40,855 nucleotides of DNA, taken from contig NZ_BJXX01000142.1 in NCBI RefSeq assembly GCF_007991215.1, positions 1-40,855 of the forward strand, given 5' to 3'. Both the position numbers and the translations under genes were made by a program. How positions within the stretch are numbered: the first letter of the stretch is position 1; each line of letters opens with the position of its first letter. A model generated the notes under the pieces. That model saw only the letters and a program-made list of their open reading frames with translations. It made no database searches and was not told where the DNA came from. Source of the stretch: Aneurinibacillus danicus (GTDB taxonomy: Bacteria > Bacillota > Bacilli > Aneurinibacillales > Aneurinibacillaceae). Below, piece by piece: positions 6,626-15,856 of this stretch.

Positions 6626-7843
6626 TTATCTTTCATTCGGATGCAAACCATCCCATACGACCCGCAGATAATTCTCTGGATCGGTATCTCCCTCCGTGTT
6701 GAATACAAGCACGACGGAGTCTTTGTTTAAACCCAGCCGTTCCTTTGCTTCATGTAAGCTTTCGTCCCTCATCAGGAGACTTACAAGCCCGCTTGTCACG
6801 GCACCCGACTCTCCGGAAATCACTTTTTCATCACCACGAAGCGGATTGCCCAACAAACGCATACCGTGAGCGGCGGTATAATCCGGGCAGGAAACAAACA
6901 TATCGCTATAATCTCGCATAATGCTCCAGGAAAGCGGATTCGGCTCTCCGCAGGCCAGTCCGGCCATCATCGTATCCATCGGCCCTGTCACATATTCCCG
7001 CTTTCCATCCTCGGTCAGCGCGGAACGGTAATGGCAGTCAGCCTTGTTCGGCTCCACGATAACGGTAACGGGACGTTCCTCTCCGAATAAATTAACCAAA
7101 AGTCCCTGCACGGCACCCGCAATCGATCCTACTCCGACCTGAACAAATACATGGGTTGGCTTTGTGATTCCATCCGCTTGCATCTGCTCCAGCGCTTCCA
7201 TCACCATCGTCATATACCCCTGCATGATGTAAGCGGGGATTTCTTCATATCCGTCCCAGGCTGTATCCTGAACCAGTACCCATCCATTCAGTTCCGCGTG
7301 TTTTTTCATCAGACGAACGGTATCGTCATAATTCAGATTCGTTATCTCCGCTCTCGCCCCGGCACGCCGGATATTCTCAAGCCGGATGGCTGCCGAGCCT
7401 TTCGGCATATAGATTACCGACTTCTGCCCGAACTGTGCTGCGGCCCATGCCACTCCCCTGCCGTGGTTGCCGTCCGTTGCAGAGGCAAATGTAATTTCGC
7501 CTAATTGCTGCCGAATGGCGGGCGACTGCAATTCCTCAAACGAGAGGGTTTCGATTTCCCGGCCAAGTCGGCCGGCGAGATAGCGCCCGATCGCATACGA
7601 GCCGCCCAGCGCTTTGAATGCGTTCAGGCCAAAGCGGTAGGATTCATCTTTGACATACATTCCTTTAATGCCCAGGTATCCGGCCAGACTGCTCAGACTG
7701 CGAAGCGGCGTCGGTTGATAGCCGCTAAATGTTTGATGAAAGGCACGAACACTTCTTGCCTTCTCCTCTGTAAAGAGCTCAGGTATCGGCTTCTCCCCCG
7801 CCTGGCGCGCCCGATTATTCCATGTCCATTGCAAAGTTTCCAT
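6626..7843 (-). CDS. dpaL: Diaminopropionate ammonia-lyase
   Basis: A 405-residue fold-type II PLP enzyme that splits 2,3-diaminopropionate to pyruvate and two ammonia; also known as YgeX/DpaL. The PLP lysine is in NAFKALGGSYA (Lys77, the same position as in the E. coli enzyme). The phosphate-binding glycine-rich loop appears as QVGVGSIAGAVQGL, and SATDGNHGRGVAWAA is the family-typical asparagine loop. The open frame extends 39 codons upstream, but the ATG at 7843 is preceded by GGGAGG at a six-base spacing and starts at the normal family position. The MFS transporter gene 198 bases upstream on the same strand may import the substrate, which is inference from neighbourhood. A terminator follows at 6580-6614. 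Confidence 0.92.
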   Translation of the reverse strand: METLQWTWNNRARQAGEKPIPELFTEEKARSVRAFHQTFSGYQPTPLRSLSSLAGYLGIKGMYVKDESYRFGLNAFKALGGSYAIGRYLAGRLGREIETLSFEELQSPAIRQQLGEITFASATDGNHGRGVAWAAAQFGQKSVIYMPKGSAAIRLENIRRAGARAEITNLNYDDTVRLMKKHAELNGWVLVQDTAWDGYEEIPAYIMQGYMTMVMEALEQMQADGITKPTHVFVQVGVGSIAGAVQGLLVNLFGEERPVTVIVEPNKADCHYRSALTEDGKREYVTGPMDTMMAGLACGEPNPLSWSIMRDYSDMFVSCPDYTAAHGMRLLGNPLRGDEKVISGESGAVTSGLVSLLMRDESLHEAKERLGLNKDSVVLVFNTEGDTDPENYLRVVWDGLHPNER

Positions 7844-8041
7844 GCTCTGCCTCCCTTTTCCGTCTATCCATGAAGCAATTCGACAGATGGTGTCGCTTTT
7901 CCTACAACAGGCGGTATACCGGCTATTCAACGTCTTACTTTTCGTGGTAAAGGAAAACAATATAATGACCGCCGTCCGCTAAATTAACTGTTCTCTTCAC
8001 AGCAAGCGCCTGAGCTGCACGCTCAGGATCGTTTTACATTG

Positions 8042-9259
8042 CTAGTCCGCAAGCTCTGCATGCCGGGTTTCCGGGCCCAGAGACGCGACCGCCAGCACAC
8101 CGACAAGAATAACGATAAAAAACATTGCGAAAATCCAGGCAATGCTTACGCCGCTTTTTACCAGCATTCCAACCAGAAGCGGAGCCAGAATACCTCCAAC
8201 CCTTCCGAAAGAAGCTGCCATCCCGGCACCGGTGGAACGGATGGACGTCGGATAAAGCTCCGGAGTATACGCATACAAGCCCCCCCAGGCCCCCAGATTG
8301 AAGAAGGATAGCAAAATCCCAGCCGCAAGAAGCGATGAAAGCGACCCTGCATTACCGAACCAGAGGGCGCTCAGCGCCGTCATCGTCAGGTAAAATACGA
8401 GCACAAACTTCCGCCCGTACCGCTCGATAAAATACGCTGCCGTAAAATAGCCGGGAAGTTGGGCCAACGTCATAATCAGAACGTATTCAAAACTTTTAAT
8501 CAAACTAAATCCTTTCAACACCATCACGGTCGGCAGCCAGAGAAACATACCATAGTAAGAGAAAACGACTGTAAACCACAAAATCCACAGCATGACAGTC
8601 GATTTGCGGTGCTCCTTTGTCCAGATGGCCGCCAGATTGCGAATGAACGAGGTTCTCCCTTCTCTGCTCCGAACTGCAGCATGGCGCGGCGAATCAGAAA
8701 TCGCACGCCGGAGATATACAGCATACAATGCGGGTACGGCACCGATGATAAACGCAGCCTGCCAGCCGTATTGAGGTATTATGAAATACGCCACCAGCGC
8801 GGCCAGCAACCAGCCACCCGCCCAGAAACTCTCCAATAATACAACCGCTCGTCCCCGCTCTGAAGCTGGCATACTCTCCGACACCAGCGTGGATGCCACC
8901 GGAAGCTCGCCTCCCAGTCCAACCCCTGCGATGAAACGAAGCAGACACAGCATGACAAAAGAAGTCGCCAGCGCAGACAATCCGGTCGCGATCGAAAAAA
9001 TAAGGATCGTTGTCATCAATATCGCTTTTCGTCCGTATCGATCCGCCAGAATACCAGCCATAGCCGCGCCAAGCGCCATTCCAATCGAATTGATGCTCGT
9101 CAGCCAGCCGACCTGATCCGGCGTAAGGCTCCAGGCGACAGTCAATGCCGCAACGATAAAAGAAATGATGCCTACATCCATGGCATCAAACAACCAGCTA
9201 ATTCCGGCACTTATCAGGAGCTTGCGCTGCTCCGGTCCGGTGGTCGATAAAATATTCAT
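8042..9259 (-). CDS. MFS transporter (NiaP/aromatic acid-type)
   Basis: A 405-residue twelve-span major facilitator permease of the inner membrane. The signature loop between spans 2 and 3 is GILADRYGRKAIL, a second copy-like loop ERYGRK lies after span 8, and span 4/5 contains RFIAGVGLGGELPVASTLVSE, typical of the sugar porter/aromatic acid and NiaP subgroups. The first span contains LFDAMDVGIISF, also typical of NiaP-like carriers. AAAGGGG lies about eleven bases before the ATG. It precedes dpaL on the same strand with no strong terminator between (only a short CCTGAG/CTCAGG hairpin without T tract). A role in uptake of an amino acid or carboxylate used by DpaL is possible; niacin uptake is the alternative. 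Confidence 0.8.
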   Translation of the reverse strand: MNILSTTGPEQRKLLISAGISWLFDAMDVGIISFIVAALTVAWSLTPDQVGWLTSINSIGMALGAAMAGILADRYGRKAILMTTILIFSIATGLSALATSFVMLCLLRFIAGVGLGGELPVASTLVSESMPASERGRAVVLLESFWAGGWLLAALVAYFIIPQYGWQAAFIIGAVPALYAVYLRRAISDSPRHAAVRSREGRTSFIRNLAAIWTKEHRKSTVMLWILWFTVVFSYYGMFLWLPTVMVLKGFSLIKSFEYVLIMTLAQLPGYFTAAYFIERYGRKFVLVFYLTMTALSALWFGNAGSLSSLLAAGILLSFFNLGAWGGLYAYTPELYPTSIRSTGAGMAASFGRVGGILAPLLVGMLVKSGVSIAWIFAMFFIVILVGVLAVASLGPETRHAELAD

Positions 9260-9440
9260 GGTACACGTGCCCCTTTTTATGCTCTATTTCTTTTACTGTA
9301 ACCAATCATCGCCAAATAATGAACCTGCAATTTAGTTAACGATGTGCTCCCAACCTTCATCTTTTAAAATCTGAGGCTCATATTTTTATTTTCTATTCAT
9401 CAGAAAACAGCGTGGATACGAAATTAGTACCATATTCGAA

Positions 9441-10541
9441 TCACCTCATTGTCCTTATCCTGCCAAATCGTTTTTTCACCCAAGCTATACAGAGCAGTAG
9501 CATCGGAATAACCACCAACACAGTCAATAGAGAAAATGTCACAGACGTAGAAATCGCATGCAATAATTCCTGCATATTGGACGCTACCCAAACGCTAAAC
9601 AAGAGTAAAATAAAGCCAAGCGGAAACACGATCGGCCGATGATCGGACAGGTTCATCCATTGGGCGGCGCCAAGAACAGACACGTAAAAAAATACGCAGA
9701 TTTTCACAAACGCACCGAGCACCCAAATGGCCATGTGCAGCGATTCCAGATGGGTGAAAAATTCCGCCAGGCTGATGTACCTCGCAACGAGCAAAAAAGG
9801 ATAGGTATAATTGCCCGTTATCTCCCCCAGGAGCAGCAGTGTTACAAGATTGGAAATAACCAGTGTCAATATCACCGCAAATAAAGAAATCAAAGTGATT
9901 TTCGCCGCTTTTTTGCGATCGGCTACAAAGGGGAGAAGAAACGATACGGTGATATATTCGCTAAACCAGGTCTGCAAAACGCCAGCACCCGAGATAGAAG
10001 GCATAATCCCTTCTCCCATGAACGGAAGCATATTCAATAGATTTAGCTCAGGAATGATCGGAATAATGATCAACAGAAAAAAAACAACAAAAGCAGGTAG
10101 GAAAAGCTGGGCAAACCTCCCCACGATTTCCACGCCTCCGCGAACAGCAAATGCACATACCAGCACCATGCTGCCTGACACCACGATGAGCGGGGTCTGA
10201 TTCAGGAATGCCCCGACCAAGAATTCGCTGTATTCTCGAATGACAATACCATTGAGATATAGGTAAACGAAAAGGATGATCAACCCGATCATTTTTCCGG
10301 GAAACCGGCCGACGATTCGTTCGCTCACCTGGACGATATTTTGGCCCGGATACATGTTATGGAGTCGAAATGCGATAAATATGGTAATCAATCCACTTAA
10401 GGCCCAAATCGGCGAAATCCAAAGATCTTGTTTCGCGTATTTGTACGTAATCGCTGGTGCGGTGAGAATCGCTGTAGGGGTGATTGCAAAATACATCATC
10501 ATTCCCAATTGTAATGCAGAAATCTTCCCTTTTTCGATCAT
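9441..10541 (-). CDS. gerB: Spore germination protein GerB (endospore germination permease)
   Basis: A 366-residue integral membrane protein of the GerAB/APC-type germinant permease family, with about ten hydrophobic spans beginning LQLGMMMYFAITPTAILTAP. It is the B subunit of a germinant receptor in the spore inner membrane and is thought to bind the small germinant molecule. It is the last gene of the operon gerA-gerC-small protein-gerB, with 26 bases separating it from the small membrane protein. Length matches the family (about 365). No terminator was recognised behind it. The germinant cannot be predicted from sequence alone. The gene symbol refers to the receptor subunit type, not to a specific paralogue. 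Confidence 0.92.
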   Translation of the reverse strand: MIEKGKISALQLGMMMYFAITPTAILTAPAITYKYAKQDLWISPIWALSGLITIFIAFRLHNMYPGQNIVQVSERIVGRFPGKMIGLIILFVYLYLNGIVIREYSEFLVGAFLNQTPLIVVSGSMVLVCAFAVRGGVEIVGRFAQLFLPAFVVFFLLIIIPIIPELNLLNMLPFMGEGIMPSISGAGVLQTWFSEYITVSFLLPFVADRKKAAKITLISLFAVILTLVISNLVTLLLLGEITGNYTYPFLLVARYISLAEFFTHLESLHMAIWVLGAFVKICVFFYVSVLGAAQWMNLSDHRPIVFPLGFILLLFSVWVASNMQELLHAISTSVTFSLLTVLVVIPMLLLCIAWVKKRFGRIRTMR

Positions 10542-10567
10542 TCTTCTTTTGAACTCCTTTCCGCGAT

Positions 10568-10795
10568 TTATTTCTCAAGAAATTTTCCCAGCGGTTTATA
10601 AATGGCATCAATCCATTGTGTGGGACCCGGCATTTCTGGATAGAAAACAAGCAGAAAGGCCAGAACCCCTCCCAAAATGGTTAAGGCGGCAAAGGCAATT
10701 TTCTCTCTTTTCATTTTCACCTTCATTTTCGGCCATTCGTATATGGTCATGAAAACTAAAACCACTGTGATCCCCAGGATCGCCGCCCATTTCAT
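10568..10795 (-). CDS. Small two-span membrane protein in the germinant receptor operon
   Basis: A 75-residue protein with two hydrophobic segments (WAAILGITVVLVFMTIYEW, about 3-21, and IAFAALTILGGVLAFLLVFY, about 33-52) separated by a lysine-rich loop (KMKVKMKREK). Small two-span proteins of this kind occur in some ger operons and are called D subunits, reported to modulate receptor activity in some species. Its place between gerC (6 bases upstream) and gerB supports that reading. I cannot confirm homology to GerD-type subunits from sequence; topology and context are the evidence. Confidence 0.75.
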   Translation of the reverse strand: MKWAAILGITVVLVFMTIYEWPKMKVKMKREKIAFAALTILGGVLAFLLVFYPEMPGPTQWIDAIYKPLGKFLEK

Positions 10796-10801
10796 TTTTG
10801 A

Positions 10802-11989
10802 TCACCTCTGTTCCGGCTTAATAAGGCTTTTACCGGTCAATCCCACTCTGGTAACTTTAGGGTTTGTTTCCAACTTCACTTCGACTTCCGGGAATATCTC
10901 ATCCCAGCGATCCTTTGCTTGATTCCACTCTTTCGGATATTTACGGTAAAAAGCATCGGCAAAATTGAAAATGTCGGCGTTCATTTCTTCCTGTGCTTTC
11001 GTCAGGGCCTTCTTCACACGATTTTCAATATCGGTTCCCAATTCCGTTTCCAGTTCTTGCGTATGCTCCGGTTCCATGAGATTCAGGTCCGTTGTATTTT
11101 CGACGATATCGTCCTGAGTTTCAATCTTAACGGTAACGCTCCAATTATCACCATCAATATGAGGAACCAATTCCGTATGACTTTTGATTAGATAGAGGGA
11201 CACATATCCTTTAGTACCTTTTGGGGAAACGGTCACGGTGGCACTTTTTACTTCGTTTCTCAGCCACATGATTCCTCTGGTTGTGTAATCATTCATACGA
11301 CCGACCATTTTTCCGTTCTTTACTACCGCTGTTCCGCTAATAAACGGAGTTGCTTTTTGAGTTCCCTGTGCTTGTTCGATTTCCACCCAGGGGATGACAG
11401 CCGCATTAGCTTTACCGGCCAGCATTTGCGCCAACTCTTTCACCGTGATATTCAGCCCTGTCTGGGACTTGGCCATTTCCCGCAGCACCTCCGCGGTGTT
11501 TCGTTCAATAGAAGGCTGAAGTTGCAGCACATCTTTTGCCAGTCCTTTGCTGACAAATACGTTTGCGCGTTCTCTTGCATCGGGGTGCCGAGTCAAGTAT
11601 TCTATCGGTTCGTCAACGCCCTGCTTCGCCAATCTTTCCCCAAAAATGAAAACCTCGTTATGCCCCCAAAACACCTTGCGGGGAAGCATCTGCTGCAATT
11701 TGGATACCGCATCCGCCATAGTCAGCCCTGCTGCTGATCGAACGATGAATTGTCCGGCTCCCCCGCCATCTCCGCCGGACATCCCCCCCATCTGTTCACC
11801 TCCTGACGGATTGGTAATAAATATGTTTACGGACAGTTCAAGTTTATGATCGTCCGTTACATCGAAACCAGCCGCTGTAATGATAGCCAAATCGTTCACT
11901 TCCGTTCGGTCCCAGCAGCCGGAAAGCAATAGTGTTTGGATAGAAAGGAAAAAAAGGACAAGAATGGTTTTTCGTTTTGTTGTATACAT
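10802..11989 (-). CDS. gerC: Ger(x)C family spore germination lipoprotein
   Basis: A 395-residue lipoprotein subunit of the germinant receptor. The signal peptide has a basic head (MYTTKRKT), a hydrophobic core and the lipobox LLSGC with Cys25 as the lipidated residue, followed by the family hallmark CWDRTEVNDLAI. The C-terminal domain contains VKIETQDDIVENTTDLNLMEP and the long ELETELGTDIENRVKKALTK helix typical of GerC domain 3. A Gly/Met-rich insertion is present near residues 63-80 (SGGEQMGGMSGGDGGGAG), which may be a flexible loop. The ATG is preceded by AAAGGGG, 15 bases after the gerA stop. Anchored on the outer face of the spore inner membrane. Confidence 0.93.
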   Translation of the reverse strand: MYTTKRKTILVLFFLSIQTLLLSGCWDRTEVNDLAIITAAGFDVTDDHKLELSVNIFITNPSGGEQMGGMSGGDGGGAGQFIVRSAAGLTMADAVSKLQQMLPRKVFWGHNEVFIFGERLAKQGVDEPIEYLTRHPDARERANVFVSKGLAKDVLQLQPSIERNTAEVLREMAKSQTGLNITVKELAQMLAGKANAAVIPWVEIEQAQGTQKATPFISGTAVVKNGKMVGRMNDYTTRGIMWLRNEVKSATVTVSPKGTKGYVSLYLIKSHTELVPHIDGDNWSVTVKIETQDDIVENTTDLNLMEPEHTQELETELGTDIENRVKKALTKAQEEMNADIFNFADAFYRKYPKEWNQAKDRWDEIFPEVEVKLETNPKVTRVGLTGKSLIKPEQR

Positions 11990-12004
11990 AAAAATCCCCT
12001 TTGA

Positions 12005-13585
12005 TTATCCTTCCTCATCCCTTTTGGTTGGACCTGGCTGTTGTCCGGGGGCCTGCCGATATTTGTTCGATTCCCCGGATAAGCCAGGGCGTGTGTTCAA
12101 CGCCCAGTACGGAGCCCTTATAAGCACGTCTTTCATGTCGCGGCCTTTCATAGGGGCCAAGGGAGACGTATACGGGACACCAAAAGAGCGAAGATTGAGG
12201 AGATGAATCAAAATCATAATTATTCCTAGTATCAAGCCGAGAAATCCCAGGAAGCCCGCAAGGAACATCATGGGGAAGCGAAGAAGCCTTACGGAAATTC
12301 CCACGGTGAACCGGGGAACCATAAATGAAGCGATCCCCGTAATCGCCACAACCATGACCATCGGTGCGGACGCGATACCGGATGTAATCGACGCTTGACC
12401 AATAACAAGCGCCCCAACGATACTGACGGCTGACCCTATTTGCTTGGGAAGTCTGGCTCCGGCCTCGCGCAGCGCTTCAAACATGGTCTCCATAAGTAAA
12501 GCCTCCACAAGCGCAGGAAATGGCACCTGTTCGCGTGACTTCGCCACCGTTAATAAAAGGGAGGTCGGAATCATTTCTTGATGAAACGTAAGAACGGCGA
12601 CATAAAGCGAAGGCGCAAGTAAAGAGATGGCAAAAAACAAGAAACGCAGCCAACGAATCGCCGTACCGACGAAGTATCGCTCGTAGTAATCTGCCGGCGA
12701 TTGCATAAAAGAAATAAATGTCACCGGGGCTATCAGCACACTGGGGGCTCCATCGACTAACACAACGACATGCCCTTCCAGCAAATACGCGCTTGCAACA
12801 TCCGGACGTTCCGTCGACAGAAGTTGAGGGAAAGGAGAATAAGGGTCGTCTTCAATCAATTCCTCGATATATGCGTCTGCCAATACACCGTCGATCTCAA
12901 TCCGCTGTAACCGACTTGTCATTTCCTCAATTAAAGCGGGGTCCGCAATTCCCTCAATGTAAGCAATTGCGATTGGGGTTCTGGTATATGTCCCGATGTT
13001 CATCGATTTGATTTTCAGATTCGGACTTTTTAATTTCCGCCGCAGCAAAGAAGTATTGGTCCGCAGTGTTTCGATGAACCCTTCCCTTGGACCTCGTAAA
13101 ACCGATTCGGCCACAGGTTCTTCAATTCCGCGTTTTTCCCACCTCGATAATCCAATCGACAATCCTTGATTTTCCTGATTCATAAGCAGGACGGGATTCC
13201 CGCTGGATATTTCTTCGATGACATCAGCTACGGTTCGTACATGTTTTATGGACGAGACGGCGATTTTTTTACGAATGTTCGGAAGCGTATGTTCCAGAGT
13301 GAAATTCTGCTGAAGCGGCGCCAGTACATGCTGGTCGACCTCTTCGACATTGGTAAGACCATCGATGTAAATAAGCACGGCTTTTGTTTTATTGCCGATC
13401 AAAAAGTCATGAAAAATGACGTCTGAACAATCTGCATAAATGCTTTGTATTATTTGCAAATTTTCATTAACATATCCGGAGAGCAATGTTTCGGTTTGTT
13501 GATTCTTGCCTGGTAGTTCGGCATTTACCAACTTTCGCCGGTCCGAGCGTAATAGATGTTTCAAACTTTTCTTCCAGTTGCCCAT
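12005..13585 (-). CDS. gerA: Spore germination protein GerA
   Basis: A 526-residue A subunit of the germinant receptor. The N-terminal half is a soluble two-subdomain region (for example DVIFHDFLIGNKTKAVLIYIDG) and the conserved SVLRGPREGFIETLRTNTSL near residue 180. The C-terminal half holds about five spans (from RWLRFLFFAISLLAPSLYVA) and the conserved QIGSAVSIVGALVIGQA. The C-terminal tail is hydrophilic (ESNKYRQAPGQQPGPTKRDE). AAGGAGAT stands at the proper distance before the ATG at 13585. It is the first gene of the operon; a sigma-G promoter is expected upstream by family knowledge, but I could not find a convincing one. Confidence 0.94.
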   Translation of the reverse strand: MGNWKKSLKHLLRSDRRKLVNAELPGKNQQTETLLSGYVNENLQIIQSIYADCSDVIFHDFLIGNKTKAVLIYIDGLTNVEEVDQHVLAPLQQNFTLEHTLPNIRKKIAVSSIKHVRTVADVIEEISSGNPVLLMNQENQGLSIGLSRWEKRGIEEPVAESVLRGPREGFIETLRTNTSLLRRKLKSPNLKIKSMNIGTYTRTPIAIAYIEGIADPALIEEMTSRLQRIEIDGVLADAYIEELIEDDPYSPFPQLLSTERPDVASAYLLEGHVVVLVDGAPSVLIAPVTFISFMQSPADYYERYFVGTAIRWLRFLFFAISLLAPSLYVAVLTFHQEMIPTSLLLTVAKSREQVPFPALVEALLMETMFEALREAGARLPKQIGSAVSIVGALVIGQASITSGIASAPMVMVVAITGIASFMVPRFTVGISVRLLRFPMMFLAGFLGFLGLILGIIMILIHLLNLRSFGVPYTSPLAPMKGRDMKDVLIRAPYWALNTRPGLSGESNKYRQAPGQQPGPTKRDEEG

Positions 13586-13830
13586 AACGATCTCCTTGTC
13601 ATACTTTTCATTTCATTATTGACAAATACGGTTTCGTTAAAACATCCCGGGCTTTTTGGAATGTACCAAAGCGAAAATGATTCAAGGAATTCGGGACACG
13701 ACAACCTTTTATGCCTGCCGAACAGGAAACTGCCGGGAAAGGCGAATGGAAAACAAGCAGGCAACGCCTTTCTCCACTGTTTTTCCTGCTTTCTTCCACT
13801 CTCCATGCTTCCCGGCAGCTTCCCGCTTCC

Positions 13831-13854
13831 AAAAAAAGTTAAACGTTCGTTTAA
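13831..13854 (-). terminator. Intrinsic terminator behind the kinase remnant
   Basis: Minus-strand TTAAAC-GAAC-GTTTAA stem followed by CTTTTTTT. It lies eight bases beyond the stop codon of the histidine kinase remnant and was probably its original terminator. Confidence 0.6.
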
Positions 13855-13861
13855 TTCATTT

Positions 13862-13985
13862 TCACACCAACTCGACCCGGCTCCCCCGCACCGGGAGAAG
13901 AATGGTGACCGTCGTTCCTTCGTCCGCTTTACTGGTGAGGAGTGGTTCCCCGCCATAAATAGACAAAAGCCCGAACAATGTTCGG
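13862..13985 (-). pseudogene. Histidine kinase C-terminal remnant
   Basis: About 40 minus-strand codons before a TGA at 13862 read TLFGLLSIYGGEPLLTSKAD followed by EGTTVTILLPV. This matches the end of a HATPase_c domain, where GG-x-(x)4-S-x2-G-x-GTT-x-T-x-x-LP is typical (G2 box region and last strands). No kinase core lies upstream; the sequence is cut at the EmrE-family gene and its terminator. The terminator at 13831-13854 follows it directly. The rest of 13586-13861 shows no coding signal on either strand. Confidence 0.6.
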
Positions 13986-13986
13986 A
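13963..13986 (-). terminator. Intrinsic terminator of the EmrE-family gene
   Basis: Minus-strand CCGAAC-ATT-GTTCGG stem followed by GCTTTTGTCTATTT, two bases beyond the stop codon of the exporter gene. It overlaps the start of the kinase remnant. Confidence 0.6.
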
Positions 13987-13987
13987 C

Positions 13988-14968
13988 TTAAGTCACTTTC
14001 TCTGACACGTTTTTTGATACTTTCTTTGTCTCCGGGCCATGTGAATACAAACTGTGAAGTATCATACCGAGCACAACGAGCAGCATACCCAGCAAGGACC
14101 AGAGCGCAGGCATTGGTGCCGATAGCAGGAGCATTTCACCCAGTACAGCAAACAGCACCTCTCCCGATTGGGTGGCTTCGACAGCGGCCAGCCTGTGCGT
14201 ATCACCTCTCACCATATCGGTAGCCGCAAAAAATAGAACGGTAGCAATTATCCCCGAAGTGACAGCAACCAGGATGGATTGGACAATTTGTCCCCCACCG
14301 GGTGGCCCCTCCATCACCCAGCCATACCCGGCAAGCAGCAACCAGAACGGCAGGCTGGCAAGCGTCATGCCCAGCACGCGCTGATACGCGTCGATTTCTT
14401 TCCCGCATACTTCCATCATCTTTCGATTGCCTAACGGATAGGCGAATGCGGCCAGCACTACGGGCAAAATGCCGAGAAAAAGCTCGGCCTGCGAGATACC
14501 TCTGGCATGCTCTATCTGCATTACCGCTACACCCAGCAGGATGACGCAGGACAGCAGCAAACCTTTGACAGGCAACCTCCCTCTTATTTTCACAGGACCG
14601 TGCGGTGTATCAATCGATTCGTAGAACAGCGGGACAAGCAGCGAGCCTGCGATAATGGTCACCTGCCAGGTACCCGCAATGAGCCAGCCGGGTCCATATG
14701 CCGCAGCAAAGCTCAGCGGCGCATAGAATAGGACAAATCCGATAAAGCTCCATACAAGCCATGCCCGGGGATGTTTACGCATATGAGAAAACAAAACTCC
14801 AAGGTTTTTCCGTTTCGCGACAATTAAAAACAAAAACGGAACCATAAACAAATAGCGGAGCGAAGCACTCCAAATCCAATGTCCCCCGGACAAATCCATA
14901 GCCCGATTCAACACAAACGTAAATGCAAAGAAAAAAGAGGCCAACAATCCGTACACAATCGGCCGCAA
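13988..14968 (-). CDS. DMT-superfamily exporter (multidrug resistance efflux transporter family)
   Basis: A 326-residue membrane protein with about ten predicted spans, of the drug/metabolite transporter superfamily (EmrE-like Pfam family). It begins with the span YGLLASFFFAFTFVLNRAMD, contains AYGPGWLIAGTWQVTIIAGS and ends with a span VLGMILHSLY and a lysine-rich tail. The internal two-fold repeat expected for this superfamily can be followed. Start is TTG at 14968 with AAGGAGG seven bases upstream. It is alone on its strand and has its own terminator. Substrate unknown. Confidence 0.8.
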   Translation of the reverse strand: MRPIVYGLLASFFFAFTFVLNRAMDLSGGHWIWSASLRYLFMVPFLFLIVAKRKNLGVLFSHMRKHPRAWLVWSFIGFVLFYAPLSFAAAYGPGWLIAGTWQVTIIAGSLLVPLFYESIDTPHGPVKIRGRLPVKGLLLSCVILLGVAVMQIEHARGISQAELFLGILPVVLAAFAYPLGNRKMMEVCGKEIDAYQRVLGMTLASLPFWLLLAGYGWVMEGPPGGGQIVQSILVAVTSGIIATVLFFAATDMVRGDTHRLAAVEATQSGEVLFAVLGEMLLLSAPMPALWSLLGMLLVVLGMILHSLYSHGPETKKVSKNVSEKVT

Positions 14969-15137
14969 CGTTATTCCTCCTTAAGCCGCTGAATTTCTTC
15001 CGTTATATGTTATGTCTCATAATACCCCGCTAGTTTTCACCAGCTTCTTCCTTTTTCCATTTTTTTATATATCTTTCTCCTTATGTCATACTAAACTAAT
15101 TTATTATTTTCTAACAATATCATAGATTATAGATACA

Positions 15138-15178
15138 AGGAAAAAGGAGCGATTCTTCCACAGGAACGCTCCTTTTGT
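15138..15178 (-). terminator. Intrinsic terminator of the YdcF-family gene
   Basis: AAAGGAGCG (15143-15151) pairs with CGCTCCTTT (15167-15175); the minus strand then reads TTCCTTG. Usable in both directions. It lies right after the YdcF stop codon. Confidence 0.75.
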
Positions 15179-15790
15179 CTAATCAAATAACCATGATTTT
15201 AACAACGCGGCATATTCGCGCACAAACAATTTCACCTTCACCGATTCCGGCGTCGGCGCAGAAAGTGTCTGCGCCTCAATACCGGCACGCTCGGCTAAAA
15301 GTTTGGCGCGCAGTATATGGAAATCGTTCGTCACAAGTACGGCCTGGTTGGATTTCATCAACTTTTTGGAGAATAAAATATTCTCAGATGTCGTCTGTGC
15401 CCTGTCTTCCACAATGATTCTCTCTTGCGGAACACCATTCTCAAGCAGGAAACGCTGCATCGCCACGGCCTCCGGCATGTCCTCACCAACCCCCTGGCCG
15501 CCGGATACAATCACCTTTGTACGCGGATTCTGTTTTAGATAAGAGAGCGCCGTGTCCATCCGGTACCGAAGCGACGGCGACATCTCCTCTCCCCATAGAG
15601 CCGCGCCCAGAATAATCATATAATCCGCATCCTGTGCCGGTTGCTGTTTCGCTGCGTTCATGATAGCCATGTGAACGCCGGATATATAAAGCACCGGAAG
15701 CAATAGAATTGTCCATAAGAGGGATACGGCTCTTCTCCGTCTTCTGTTACGTTTTATATCTGTCTGCATTGGCTGTTGTGTCAGTTGCAT
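15179..15790 (-). CDS. YdcF family protein (DUF218)
   Basis: A 203-residue membrane-anchored protein. One span near residues 24-43 (LLWTILLLPVLYISGVHMAI) follows a strongly basic head (RNRRRRR), so the body faces outside. The DUF218 motifs are all present: YMIILGAALWGEEMSPSLRYR, VIVSGGQGVGEDMPEA, SENILFSKKLM and AVLVTNDFHILRAKLLA. Family members (SanA, ElyC, YdcF) are linked to envelope integrity and peptidoglycan precursors, but the reaction is not known. Single-gene unit with terminator at 15138-15178. Confidence 0.85.
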   Translation of the reverse strand: MQLTQQPMQTDIKRNRRRRRAVSLLWTILLLPVLYISGVHMAIMNAAKQQPAQDADYMIILGAALWGEEMSPSLRYRMDTALSYLKQNPRTKVIVSGGQGVGEDMPEAVAMQRFLLENGVPQERIIVEDRAQTTSENILFSKKLMKSNQAVLVTNDFHILRAKLLAERAGIEAQTLSAPTPESVKVKLFVREYAALLKSWLFD

Positions 15791-15856
15791 GGCTTCCTTT
15801 CCCAGAAGAATCGTGGATTATACATGGAGGATGATAAAAAGAAATGGAAATAGACA

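Noticed and set aside
8012-8030. CCTGAG/CTCAGG hairpin between the MFS gene and dpaL as terminator
   Set aside because: The stem is short and no T tract follows on the minus strand.
13561-13956. 131-codon minus-strand frame upstream of gerA
   Set aside because: It covers the kinase remnant in the wrong frame and runs into gerA; no start signal or family.
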